Part shown: in pieces, positions 1-7,607 of the stretch | How the letters are laid out: each line of letters opens with the position of its first letter | Numbering within the stretch: the stretch's first letter is position 1 | Source: Saprospiraceae bacterium | Lineage (GTDB): Bacteria > Bacteroidota > Bacteroidia > Chitinophagales > Saprospiraceae | Assembly: GCA_004297645.1 (NCBI GenBank) | Contig: SCUG01000454.1 | Span: 1 to 12,988 of the forward strand | Direction: 5' to 3' | Length of the DNA: 12,988 nt | Notes under the pieces: model-generated | Databases searched by the model: none | What the model was told of the DNA's origin: nothing | What the model saw: the letters and a program-made list of their open reading frames with translations, nothing else | Position numbers and translations under genes: made by a program

Positions 1-115
1 GCGCCGCCTCCGGCGGTGCCGGGGGGAGGGGATATTGGGGGCTTCGCCCCCAAACCCCTAAGCCAGCGAAGCCAGCGCCAAATACCCGGGATGGACAAAA
101 CCTAACGCTCGACAG
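1..115. repeat. Left copy of a 115-bp hairpin-rich dispersed repeat
   Basis: This stretch recurs in the same orientation at 12874-12988 with three differences, all transitions (positions 18, 33 and 72 of the unit). It contains a GC-rich hairpin at the start (CCGCC, loop TCC, GGCGG). A second, compound hairpin spans 27-59: an outer AGGGG/CCCCT stem around an inner 8-bp TTGGGGGC/GCCCCCAA stem with loop TTC. It then has two direct GCCAGCG words and an unstructured tail ending CGCTCGACAG, after which the two copies diverge sharply. The unit probably begins left of the window, because the right copy has pairing bases further upstream. No open reading frame is evident. A REP-like or structured intergenic repeat family is inferred; the hairpins could also act as terminators. 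Confidence 0.9.
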
Positions 116-364
116 TATATTTATTAATCATTACTTAGTGAAGTTACCAGTAAATTTTTGGCAAATCCTTCGATTCTTGGCCGGAGATAAGACGTGGAAT
201 AAAGGACGGCTGGCTGACAATCGGTATAGTTGTGCTCAAATGAAATTAAAGAAATAGGGATTTTAGTTTCATCATTTTGCCTTCCCCTGATTCCAACATA
301 GTTGAGCACAACCGGTTTGCCTTCGCCAAGGTGATACATCACAAATACCAACACCTCTCACATT
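116..364. other. Intergenic region upstream of the T9SS adhesin, no gene seen
   Basis: No convincing gene lies here. A minus-strand open frame of 76 codons exists but resembles nothing I recognise and overlaps the leader of the adhesin gene. The one visible structure is an 11-bp perfect inverted repeat, GTTGTGCTCAA at 229-239 and TTGAGCACAAC at 302-312, with 62 bp between the arms. It could be an operator pair or chance. I found no strict TAnnTTTG promoter element for the downstream gene. Confidence 0.5.
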
Positions 365-3300
365 ATGAAGAAAAAAATTACCTCCGTCTATGCCCTGTTT
401 TGGGCGCTGCTCTCTGCGTTTCTTTTCATGTCTTATGCCAGCAATCCGCCCAATGGTTATACGGGTGCTCCTCCCACTAATAATACCTGCTCGTCTTCGG
501 CAGGGGGCTGCCATTCAGGGGGAACCATGTCGGGAAATATCACGCTGACGGGCCTTCCGGCGACCATTACTCCCAATACCACCTACTCCCTCACGGTCAC
601 TTTGACCCGCACGAACTCGACCCCACAACGGGGCGGGTTTCAGGCCACGATTTTGAACGCAAGCAATAGTTTTGTGGGGAGTTTTTCCAATGCCGGACCC
701 AGCTCTACATTGCAAATGGACGGGGGCATCACTTATTTCGAGCACAATCCAGCCATGTTTTTTGGTGGCAATGACATAACTTATACGGTTGATTGGACTT
801 CTCCTGCCAGCGGTTCGGGCACAATTACGATGTACACTGCCGGTAATTTTGCCAACGGCAATGGCAATAATGATGGAGATTACATCACCACGCAAACCGC
901 TTCCGGCACCTTCATGGGCGGCGGCATGATAACGGTGAATGTCAGCGGCACCAACGTCAGCTGCTTCGGCGGAAACAACGGAACCGCTACCGCCATGGCC
1001 TCCGGTGGCGGCGGCGGGCCTTACAATTACGCCTGGTCGAATGGGGGCAATACTCAAACCATCAGCAACCTGCCTGCCGGAACCTATACCGTGACGGTGA
1101 CCAACGGTGCCGGTGGCAATGGCACAGGCAACGTGACCCTCACCCAACCGCCGTTGCTTACGGCCGCCATCATCAATCAGATAAACATCAACTGCGTAAA
1201 TCCCGTGGGCAGCGCTACTGCCCAGGGCGCCGGCGGCGTGGGTGGATACACTTACGCCTGGTCCAACGGCTCGTCGGGGCAAACTGCCATATTGCCGGCA
1301 GGCACCCATATCGTCACCGTGACCGATGCCAATGCTTGTGCGGCCACTGCCAGCGTCACTATTTTGTCCGACATAACTCCCCCTATTACCGAAGCCGGCC
1401 CGCCCATGACAATAACCTGTTCCACGCCAGCAGTCACCCTGAATGGCACGGGAACTTCCACCGGTCCTGATTTTGTGTACCAATGGACTACCGTAAATGG
1501 ACAAATCATCAGTGGCGCCAATACCCTGCACCCCTTAGCCGGCGCAGCGGGCACCTATAAATTGACCACGACGAATACCGCCAACGGGTGCACCTCATCG
1601 GATAATACGACCGTGACAAGCAACACAGTAGCACCAACGGCTGACGCTGGCAATGCCATGCAACTGACTTGTACACTTACCAGTGTGACCCTCGATGGCT
1701 CCGGATCTTCTGCTGGCACAAATATCATCTACCTGTGGACCACTGCAAACGGCCATATCGTCAGCGGTAACACCACGACCATGGCCGAAGTAGATGCGCC
1801 AGGCACCTATGTTCTCAAAGTGACAAATACAGCGAATGGATGCACAGCGAGCGCCAGTGCCGCCGTCACGTCCGATACCATCCCACCCGTTGCTAATGCC
1901 GGCCCTGACATGACTTTGAATTGCAACAATAGCTCCGTGGTTCTCGATGGTTCAGGCTCTTCAGGCGGCGGAAATATTAGCTACCTGTGGACCACTGCGA
2001 ACGGCAACATCGTAAGTGGTGATTCCACTTCTATGGCCGAAGCAGATATGCCGGGCACTTATGTCTTCACGGTAACGAACACGGTGAATGGTTGCACAGA
2101 AAGCGACAGTGTTGGCGTCACTTCCGACACCATCCCGCCCGTTGCCAATGCTGGCCCAGGAATGGCTTTGAATTGTAACAATAACTCCGTGGTTCTCGAC
2201 GGTTCAGGCTCTTCGCAAGGGATGAAATATACTTATACCTGGAACGGCCCCGGCATCGTTTCGGGCGGGAATACACCCACTCCTACCGTAGATTCAGCGG
2301 GAGCCTACATCATCATGGTGACCGATACCATCAACGGTTGCACGTCGGTGGATACCACCACCGTCACGCTAACTCCACCGCTGAGCGCGGCCATTGTTGA
2401 TTCAACGAATGTACTGTGCAATGGCGATAGCACCGGGACTGCCACCGTGGAGGGTACCGGAGGAAATGGCGGCTTTTCTTACCTGTGGAGCAATGGCGAT
2501 ACTACTGCACAGACCGGAAACCTGCCGGCTGGTATTTTTTCCGTGACCCTCACTGACGAAGACGATTGCGCCTCGACGGCCAGCGTAACTATTGCCGAAC
2601 CTGCTGTTTTGAGTGCCAATGCATCCGCCACGGGCGAGTCATCGGCTGGCGCCAACGATGGCACGGCCACAGCCAGCCCCGGCGGTGGGGTTCCGGGCTA
2701 TACTTTTGCCTGGAGTACTGGCGACACCACGCAAACAATTAGCAATTTACCGCCGGGCAATTATTCGATTGTCCTAACGGATATGAATGGTTGCACCATT
2801 TCCGAAACGGTGACCGTGAGCAGCTTCGATTGTTCGGGATTTGGCGTCAGCCTGACGTCCATCAATCCAACCTGCAATGGCAATGCCGATGGGGAGGCCA
2901 CCGCCACGCCATCGGGCGGAGCCATGCCATTCACGTATATTTGGTCATCGGGAAGCAACAGCGCCACCGCCACAGGCCTCGCCGCAGGCACCTATACCGT
3001 GGCGGTCACCGATAGCAGCAACTGCGAGGTTGTAACAAACATCACCCTTTCCGAACCACCGTTACTGAGTGTTTCTATCACCGGAAAAACGAATGTGGAT
3101 TGCCACGGCAATGCCTCCGGCTCCGCCACAGTATCCGCTGCCGGCGGTACGCCGGGCTACACTTTCGAATGGTCGAACGGGGGCACCGGCGCTACGCAAA
3201 GTAACCTCACCGCGGGCACCTACAACCTCACTGCCACCGATAGCAACGGTTGTACTACCTCCATGCAGGTCGCCATTACTGAGCCACCTGCTTTCAATGG

Positions 3301-5194
3301 AAGCATTTCTTCCACGAATGAAACAGAGGTGGGCGCCACCGATGGTACTGCCTCCGTCATTGCGTCGGGGGGCACGCCGGGGTACGCTTATACCTGGAAT
3401 AATGGCGGCACCTCATCGTCCATCACAGGCCTCGCTCCCGGAGAGTATTGCGTCACCGTAGCCGATGCGAACGGATGCACTTTTAACCTTTGCGCCAATG
3501 TAAATGCTTTTAATTGCAGCGCAACGTCTCTGGCTTTGAGCAGCGAGGGCGTTTCCTGTTTCGGTGGCGATGATGGCAGTGCAAACGCCGTTGCCACTGG
3601 TTTTGCCGAGCCTGTTGACTACCAATGGTCGAACGGAGATGTAAGCGCCAATATCGAAAATCTGGTAGCTGGAATTTACAACGTGAGTGTCAGCGATGCC
3701 AATGGCTGCTCTGCCACAGGCCAAACAGAAGTGACGCAGCCGGAACTTCTGAGTCTCGAATTGCTTGAGCAAACAGACGTGAAATGCGAGGGCCAGGCCA
3801 ACGGAACTGCCACCGTGACGGGCATTGGCGGCACGCCAAACTACGCCTATGCCTGGCCGGGCGGAGGGGATGGGGCTTCGCAAAACAATCTCAGCCAAGG
3901 TGTTTATAGCGTCATCGTGACTGATGCAAATGCCTGCACGGCTTCGCTTTCCCTCACCATCGGGGTGGAACCCGACACCGTGCCTCCCGTTGCCATCGCA
4001 GAAAATCTGACGGTTGCATTGGATGAAAATGGCATGGTCACTCTCACGTCGTTCATGCTCGGCGATGGCAGCTTCGACAATTGCGCCCTCGACTCGATGG
4101 CGCTCGATGCCGGGGCTTTCAATTGCGACAATTTAGGAGAAAACGAAGTCGTACTCACGGTATGGGACAACGCCGGGAATAGCGCCTCGGACACAGCTAT
4201 CGTGACAGTAGTGGACGAAATGCCGCCCGTTATTCTTTGTCCCGCAAATTTAGAGGTGACAGGCTGCGATGGAATAGTGGTAGAATATGGCATCCCCACC
4301 ACTTCTGATAATTGCTCGCCGGGCAACGTCTTCATCATCTCCGGCCTGCCCTCCGGCGTACCATTCCCCGAAGGGGCGACCGAAATAACATGGGGCGCCA
4401 CCGACCAGAGCAGCAATGCATCGGCCTGCACTTTTACAATCACTGTCATCAGCATCTTTGAACTGTCAGCCTCCACCACAGAACCATCATGCGCCGGTGC
4501 CAGCGACGGTACGGCGGGGGTGCAGCTCATCGGGGGCGTACCCCCCTATCAGTATGCCTGGGATGACCCTGCCCAACAAACTACGCAGACTGCCACAGGT
4601 CTGAGTGCAGGTACTTATTCCGTGAGCATCACTGATGCCATTGGCTGTAAAACAGTTGCTACGATTTTCCTCGATGAACCTCAACCAGTGCTGATTACCG
4701 TGGATACAGTGACGCCGGAAATGGGCGGCAACATGGATGGGGCGATTTCCGTCACGGTGGCGGGAGGCACCGGTCCGCTTTCCATCGAGTGGTTTCTGAA
4801 TGGTAGTTTCTATTCGTCAGACGAAGACCTGGCGGCGCTTGGTGCCGGAACTTACGTTTTGCAAGTAACCGATGCGAATGGATGCACCGCCACGGATTCG
4901 GTGGCCGTTGAAAACGTTACCAGCACGGCAGACCCGGAATTGGAAAGCCGCATTTCAGTATTCCCCAATCCCGTATCAGGCGAGCTTCATATAGCGTTTG
5001 ACCTTGGCGTTTCTGCCGAAGTGCGGGTGGGTGTGTACGACCTCGATGGCCGGCTCGTTTTGCCGATGGTTCAGGAAAAACTGCAAGCCAGAAATCTCAC
5101 GTTGGATATGACGCATCAAGCCCCAGGCATTTACATCCTGAAAATGGTGGTGAATGAAGTTGTGGTGGTGAAAAGAGTAGTAGTGAGCCGGTAG
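365..5194 (+). CDS. Giant T9SS-exported surface protein: choice-of-anchor V-like domain, SprB repeats, PKD-like repeats, HYR domains
   Basis: A secreted, probably cell-surface, adhesin-like protein of 1609 residues. The order seen is: signal peptide (1-26, basic MKKK start, hydrophobic core, SYAS end). Next comes a Reeler/choice-of-anchor V-like domain (about 27-187) with the motif CSSSAGGCHSG, whose C49-H50 recall the CxxCH of related proteins. Two SprB-type repeats (about 190-337) follow, then four 84-residue PKD/Ig-like repeats (about 339-670) and seven more SprB-type repeats (to about 1200). Two HYR-like domains, each starting PPV (about 1205-1360), and two further SprB-like units complete the body. 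The protein ends with a type A T9SS sorting domain (about 1523-1609: VFPNPVSGELHI, then GIYILKM and a basic end). Flavobacterium SprB, with similar repeats, serves gliding motility; that role is not shown here. The ATG at 365 is chosen because it directly begins the signal peptide. No secretion-machinery genes are nearby. Confidence 0.93.
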   Translation: MKKKITSVYALFWALLSAFLFMSYASNPPNGYTGAPPTNNTCSSSAGGCHSGGTMSGNITLTGLPATITPNTTYSLTVTLTRTNSTPQRGGFQATILNASNSFVGSFSNAGPSSTLQMDGGITYFEHNPAMFFGGNDITYTVDWTSPASGSGTITMYTAGNFANGNGNNDGDYITTQTASGTFMGGGMITVNVSGTNVSCFGGNNGTATAMASGGGGGPYNYAWSNGGNTQTISNLPAGTYTVTVTNGAGGNGTGNVTLTQPPLLTAAIINQININCVNPVGSATAQGAGGVGGYTYAWSNGSSGQTAILPAGTHIVTVTDANACAATASVTILSDITPPITEAGPPMTITCSTPAVTLNGTGTSTGPDFVYQWTTVNGQIISGANTLHPLAGAAGTYKLTTTNTANGCTSSDNTTVTSNTVAPTADAGNAMQLTCTLTSVTLDGSGSSAGTNIIYLWTTANGHIVSGNTTTMAEVDAPGTYVLKVTNTANGCTASASAAVTSDTIPPVANAGPDMTLNCNNSSVVLDGSGSSGGGNISYLWTTANGNIVSGDSTSMAEADMPGTYVFTVTNTVNGCTESDSVGVTSDTIPPVANAGPGMALNCNNNSVVLDGSGSSQGMKYTYTWNGPGIVSGGNTPTPTVDSAGAYIIMVTDTINGCTSVDTTTVTLTPPLSAAIVDSTNVLCNGDSTGTATVEGTGGNGGFSYLWSNGDTTAQTGNLPAGIFSVTLTDEDDCASTASVTIAEPAVLSANASATGESSAGANDGTATASPGGGVPGYTFAWSTGDTTQTISNLPPGNYSIVLTDMNGCTISETVTVSSFDCSGFGVSLTSINPTCNGNADGEATATPSGGAMPFTYIWSSGSNSATATGLAAGTYTVAVTDSSNCEVVTNITLSEPPLLSVSITGKTNVDCHGNASGSATVSAAGGTPGYTFEWSNGGTGATQSNLTAGTYNLTATDSNGCTTSMQVAITEPPAFNGSISSTNETEVGATDGTASVIASGGTPGYAYTWNNGGTSSSITGLAPGEYCVTVADANGCTFNLCANVNAFNCSATSLALSSEGVSCFGGDDGSANAVATGFAEPVDYQWSNGDVSANIENLVAGIYNVSVSDANGCSATGQTEVTQPELLSLELLEQTDVKCEGQANGTATVTGIGGTPNYAYAWPGGGDGASQNNLSQGVYSVIVTDANACTASLSLTIGVEPDTVPPVAIAENLTVALDENGMVTLTSFMLGDGSFDNCALDSMALDAGAFNCDNLGENEVVLTVWDNAGNSASDTAIVTVVDEMPPVILCPANLEVTGCDGIVVEYGIPTTSDNCSPGNVFIISGLPSGVPFPEGATEITWGATDQSSNASACTFTITVISIFELSASTTEPSCAGASDGTAGVQLIGGVPPYQYAWDDPAQQTTQTATGLSAGTYSVSITDAIGCKTVATIFLDEPQPVLITVDTVTPEMGGNMDGAISVTVAGGTGPLSIEWFLNGSFYSSDEDLAALGAGTYVLQVTDANGCTATDSVAVENVTSTADPELESRISVFPNPVSGELHIAFDLGVSAEVRVGVYDLDGRLVLPMVQEKLQARNLTLDMTHQAPGIYILKMVVNEVVVVKRVVVSR
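1379..2374 (+). repeat. Four in-frame 252-bp tandem repeats inside the adhesin gene
   Basis: Units start at 1379, 1631, 1883 and 2135, each beginning with a Pro-Pro or Ala-Pro pair and spaced exactly 252 bp (84 codons); the last unit is 80 codons long. The conserved Trp codon of each unit lies 252 bp from the next. Units three and four are close at DNA level (shared GTGGTTCTCGA and GGTTCAGGCTCTTC words), which suggests recent duplication. Each encodes a PKD/Ig-like fold pattern: AGP, a Cys, LDGSGSS, YLW, GTYV, NGCT. Unequal recombination here would change protein length without shifting the frame. Confidence 0.88.
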
Positions 5195-5207
5195 CTCCCT
5201 GCCCGGT

Positions 5208-5621
5208 TTACGAAAAATACCGCATCATGTAGGAAATGATGCTGCCAACGTTTTCTCGGGCGTAGGTCGCCATGGCCTTGTCGGCCAGATAATCATCCCG
5301 TGAATCGTACAAGTTCATGGTGGCGATGAAAATAACGTTCGACACCAGGGAGATGAACATCAGACGGCGCTCGGAATAGGGAATCCCGCACTTGCGGAAA
5401 TAGCTGTTCAGGTAACGGCAGATGGTGATGGCCATGTAGCGCACATTATCGGGCTGTAGTTGCTCCAATGGCACATCATACAGTTTGATAAAAGAAGCGT
5501 AGTATTGTTTGAGGCACCGGTGCGCCAGCTTCACGGCAAGGTTGTACTTGCCGGCCATGATGGCGCCGTCAATGCGCGAAAGGTATTTGTTGAGTTTTTC
5601 TGTATTCCAGTGGCGGTCCAT
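5208..5621 (-). CDS. Small helical protein of unknown function
   Basis: I do not recognise this family firmly. From the preferred ATG at 5619-5621 the product is 137 residues, beginning MDRHWNTEKLNKYLSRID. It is predicted soluble and mostly helical by eye, with an early helix (DGAIMAGKYNLAVKLAHRCLK) that recalls the helical C-terminal domain of some abortive-infection (Abi_C / HEPN-like) proteins, but the catalytic RxxxxH of HEPN nucleases is not evident. The frame stays open upstream to an ATG at 5763-5765, which would add 48 residues. That extension looks unlike a natural N-terminus, so the shorter start is preferred. The gene converges on the adhesin gene with 13 bp between stop codons and no obvious terminator. 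Protein existence is likely; function is unknown. Confidence 0.7.
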   Translation of the reverse strand: MDRHWNTEKLNKYLSRIDGAIMAGKYNLAVKLAHRCLKQYYASFIKLYDVPLEQLQPDNVRYMAITICRYLNSYFRKCGIPYSERRLMFISLVSNVIFIATMNLYDSRDDYLADKAMATYARENVGSIISYMMRYFS

Positions 5622-5924
5622 GATTACAAGAATGATTTGGTAAGCGGGGACTAAAGTTGTACCAAGAGATTCACAAGCTAACGTATCCGGGTGCCAAATA
5701 GCGGCATACTGCCGTGCAATTTCAAGGATTTTTTTTTGGAAAACAAATGAAAGCAATGCCTGCACCCACCAGGTCAGTAGTTCTAATTATTCTCCCCGAA
5801 ATAGCGGCAAAATCCAACCTGGTGCCGTTCCCCTGTGCTATTTTTCTCTTTTCATCTGTAACCAGCTTGTTTGCCATGCCGTCAAAGGCGGCGTACAAAT
5901 TTTGTTAACCATAAAATCTAAATC
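5622..5924. other. 303-bp intergenic region between divergent genes
   Basis: It lies between the divergent genes ending at 5621 and starting at 5925. Visible items are a small inverted repeat CGGCA-TAC-TGCCG near 5702-5714, a run of nine T around 5728-5736, and a loose promoter-like pair for the rightward gene (TTTG at 5870-5873 and TACAAATTTTG at 5894-5904), which departs from the strict TAnnTTTG form. No RNA gene or further coding region is recognised. Confidence 0.45.
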
Positions 5925-6272
5925 ATGCAACAAGTTACCGGGTTAGTAGCTGTCACCGGCGTTTTTACATCCGCCATCGTCTTGCTGTATTTATTTTTCA
6001 ACTCCCGCCACAAAATCAGGATGGCGCTGATTGAAAGCGGCAAGTCAGCGGACATTTTCAAAGAAGAGAGCAGCCGCTTTGCTGCCTTAAAATATGGCAT
6101 GACCGCCGTGGGTATAGGTTTGGGCCTGCTGTTAGGTTCCGCGCTCGAAAGCGAGACCTTTCCGGCTCCGCTTCCGCATTTTTCGATGATGCTCATCCTC
6201 GGCGGTGGCGGCCTGATTTTGTACTATTTATTCGTGAAGAAACAAGAAGATGGCGGCGACAAAACGGTATAA
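5925..6272 (+). CDS. Small inner-membrane protein, DUF6249-like
   Basis: A 115-residue protein with three hydrophobic segments at about residues 5-25, 56-74 and 85-104. A cytoplasmic stretch between the first two begins after SRHK and carries the pattern R-x-ALIESGKSADIF. It ends in a charged tail (KKQEDGGDK). The arrangement of one membrane helix, a soluble loop with an 'ESGK'-type motif, then a Gly-rich helix pair matches the small Bacteroidota membrane family that I recall as DUF6249. That name is from memory and unverified. Function is unknown. The ATG at 5925 is preceded by an AT-rich leader without a Shine-Dalgarno sequence, which is usual in this phylum. It converges on the arginase-like gene, with 87 bp between the stops. 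Confidence 0.8.
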   Translation: MQQVTGLVAVTGVFTSAIVLLYLFFNSRHKIRMALIESGKSADIFKEESSRFAALKYGMTAVGIGLGLLLGSALESETFPAPLPHFSMMLILGGGGLILYYLFVKKQEDGGDKTV

Positions 6273-6359
6273 CAGGTGAGTGCTTTTGAGGGGGAAAAAA
6301 AGAGGCACCAACGGGCCGGTCTCTCGAAAATACACACCCACATATTGTTGAACAAGCCC

Positions 6360-7460
6360 TTACCCAAACCGCTTAAAAGCATTGAGCAGCCGGTCGGGAA
6401 GTTCGCCGTCGGAAGCTTGCAGGTAGTCGTTGTAGGAGCACGGGATGAGGCGGTGACGGAGTACCTTTTTTTGGGTTTTCACCGGCACCTGTAGCCACCA
6501 CCGGCCGGTCTTGTTGCTTTTCCAGAAGGTGAGCTGGTAGTCATGGCCGCGAAACTCTACGATGTATTCCATCAGGGCATTCATAGAAGCGGGGAAGTCA
6601 TTTTGGCGGCTGTAAAACCCGTCGAGAAAATACCATATCAATTGGGCAAGCACCTGGGCAGTGTGGCCACCGGGGTCCAAATCATGGTGGAAGCCATAGA
6701 ACCCGATAGAGGTGAGTTTGTCGCTCATACCGGCATAACGGCTGAGCTGACAGGCCTCCTCGTTGAAAAAGCCGCTGGGCGAGGCATCCGGCACACCCGG
6801 CGCTTCTAAGCTTTTGAGTGCGCAGAGGTTGAAGCCCACCAAATCGGCGTCGCGGATGAACGGTTCGGCATCGGAGAGGTTCGAGCGCAATCTACCCAAC
6901 CGCACGCAGTCGAAGCTCCGCTGTTTGAGTTCATCCATCGCTACATTTTGCATGAAATGCGTTTGGCACCCGATGGCGCTGAAATGGAAAGGCCGGATTT
7001 TGCCTTGCAACACGGGGTTGAGGTAAAACGCACCGGTATCTTTTTGTTGCGGGTCAAAGGCGAGGCGCTCATCCACCACCGTCAGGCTAACATTGGACTT
7101 GCTGGCGTGGTGTGCCTCAAACTGAGCTTTCAGGAACTTGGCCTCCCGGCCAATGACGACGGGGCAAATCTGGCCATCCAGCAGTTCCAGCAGGAGCGGC
7201 GTGACGGTCGCATATTCCTCTCGCCGCACATTGCCAAGGTCGGCAATTTTGAGTTTCCCGAAGGGAAAACCCAACCCATATAGTGCCCGGCGCACAGCGT
7301 TAGCCTCCGCCTCCCCAATGCCGATGAGGGCCACTTTCGTGCGCTTAAGGTTGGGCAGGCGGTCTGCGTACTTTTGAATGTTAGCACCAAAGTCAGAGCC
7401 GCCGGAATCCAAGTCAGCCAAAAGGGATGAATCTATGTGTTTTAGCCAGTTGTCGAGCAT
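6360..7460 (-). CDS. Arginase/formimidoylglutamase-superfamily protein lacking canonical metal ligands
   Basis: A 366-residue member of the ureohydrolase (arginase/agmatinase/formimidoylglutamase) superfamily. Most diagnostic is the C-terminal half typical of Bacteroidota members: PFIRDADLVGF, then ASPSGFFNEEACQLSRYAGMSDK, then AQLIWYFLDGFYSRQNDFP and WKSNKTGRWWLQVP. Canonical enzymes bind two Mn ions through GGDHS, DAHxD and SFDxD motifs. At the matching places this protein has IGREA (103-107), VVDERLAF (128-135) and GFNLCAL (209-215), so most ligands are gone; at best D130 remains. Bacteroidota relatives already vary here, but this copy looks more degenerate. Hydrolase activity on arginine or formimidoylglutamate is therefore doubtful, and a structural or regulatory role is possible. 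It is divergent from the amino-acid dehydrogenase gene. The minus-strand element TACCTTTG at 7518-7525 suits as its promoter. Confidence 0.85.
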   Translation of the reverse strand: MLDNWLKHIDSSLLADLDSGGSDFGANIQKYADRLPNLKRTKVALIGIGEAEANAVRRALYGLGFPFGKLKIADLGNVRREEYATVTPLLLELLDGQICPVVIGREAKFLKAQFEAHHASKSNVSLTVVDERLAFDPQQKDTGAFYLNPVLQGKIRPFHFSAIGCQTHFMQNVAMDELKQRSFDCVRLGRLRSNLSDAEPFIRDADLVGFNLCALKSLEAPGVPDASPSGFFNEEACQLSRYAGMSDKLTSIGFYGFHHDLDPGGHTAQVLAQLIWYFLDGFYSRQNDFPASMNALMEYIVEFRGHDYQLTFWKSNKTGRWWLQVPVKTQKKVLRHRLIPCSYNDYLQASDGELPDRLLNAFKRFG

Positions 7461-7517
7461 CGTGATTCAGTTTGTGCGCAACGGAAGCAAAGCCCACCGC
7501 CGCCGTCAAAGACGAGG

Positions 7518-7525
7518 CAAAGGTA
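7518..7525 (-). promoter_or_regulatory. Bacteroidota -7 element for the arginase-like gene
   Basis: On the minus strand this reads TACCTTTG, an exact match to the phylum's TAnnTTTG. It lies 57 bp upstream of the ATG at 7460. No good TTTG is seen at the expected -33 distance, so the call rests on the -7 element and its place in the divergent intergenic region. Confidence 0.5.
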
Positions 7526-7572
7526 AAATTCAAAATTCACAAGGGCGAATATAGAAAGCACTTCGGGGGTAT

Positions 7573-7580
7573 TACTTTTG
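7573..7580 (+). promoter_or_regulatory. Bacteroidota -7 element for the dehydrogenase gene
   Basis: TACTTTTG matches TAnnTTTG exactly. It lies 27 bp upstream of the ATG at 7608, leaving a short leader. This placement argues against translation starting at the TTG at 7578, which lies inside the element. The -33 region is weak. Confidence 0.5.
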
Positions 7581-7607
7581 CCACCGCTAAAACTAATCAT
7601 TGATAAA

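Noticed and set aside
100..115. Integron attC-like core (ACCTAAC resembles RYYYAAC)
   Set aside because: No matching GTTRRRY partner at attC spacing, no integrase, and the genes are in mixed orientations, unlike a cassette array.
124..354. Minus-strand open frame of 76 codons upstream of the adhesin
   Set aside because: It resembles no known family, has no promoter I can see, and sits head to head against the adhesin leader. Kept as intergenic.
515..1531. Long minus-strand open frame of 338 codons, and a similar one at 3904-4530
   Set aside because: They lie fully inside the adhesin gene and arise from its biased, repetitive codon use. Their products are low-complexity and resemble no family.
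5619..5765. 48-residue N-terminal extension of the small helical protein
   Set aside because: The extension has an unnatural composition and no domain character, and MDRHW at 5621 is a more typical start. Not excluded.
7578..7607. TTG start giving ten extra residues to the dehydrogenase
   Set aside because: The TTG lies inside the TACTTTTG promoter element, and the added residues do not fit the family start MEALLQKYKEK.
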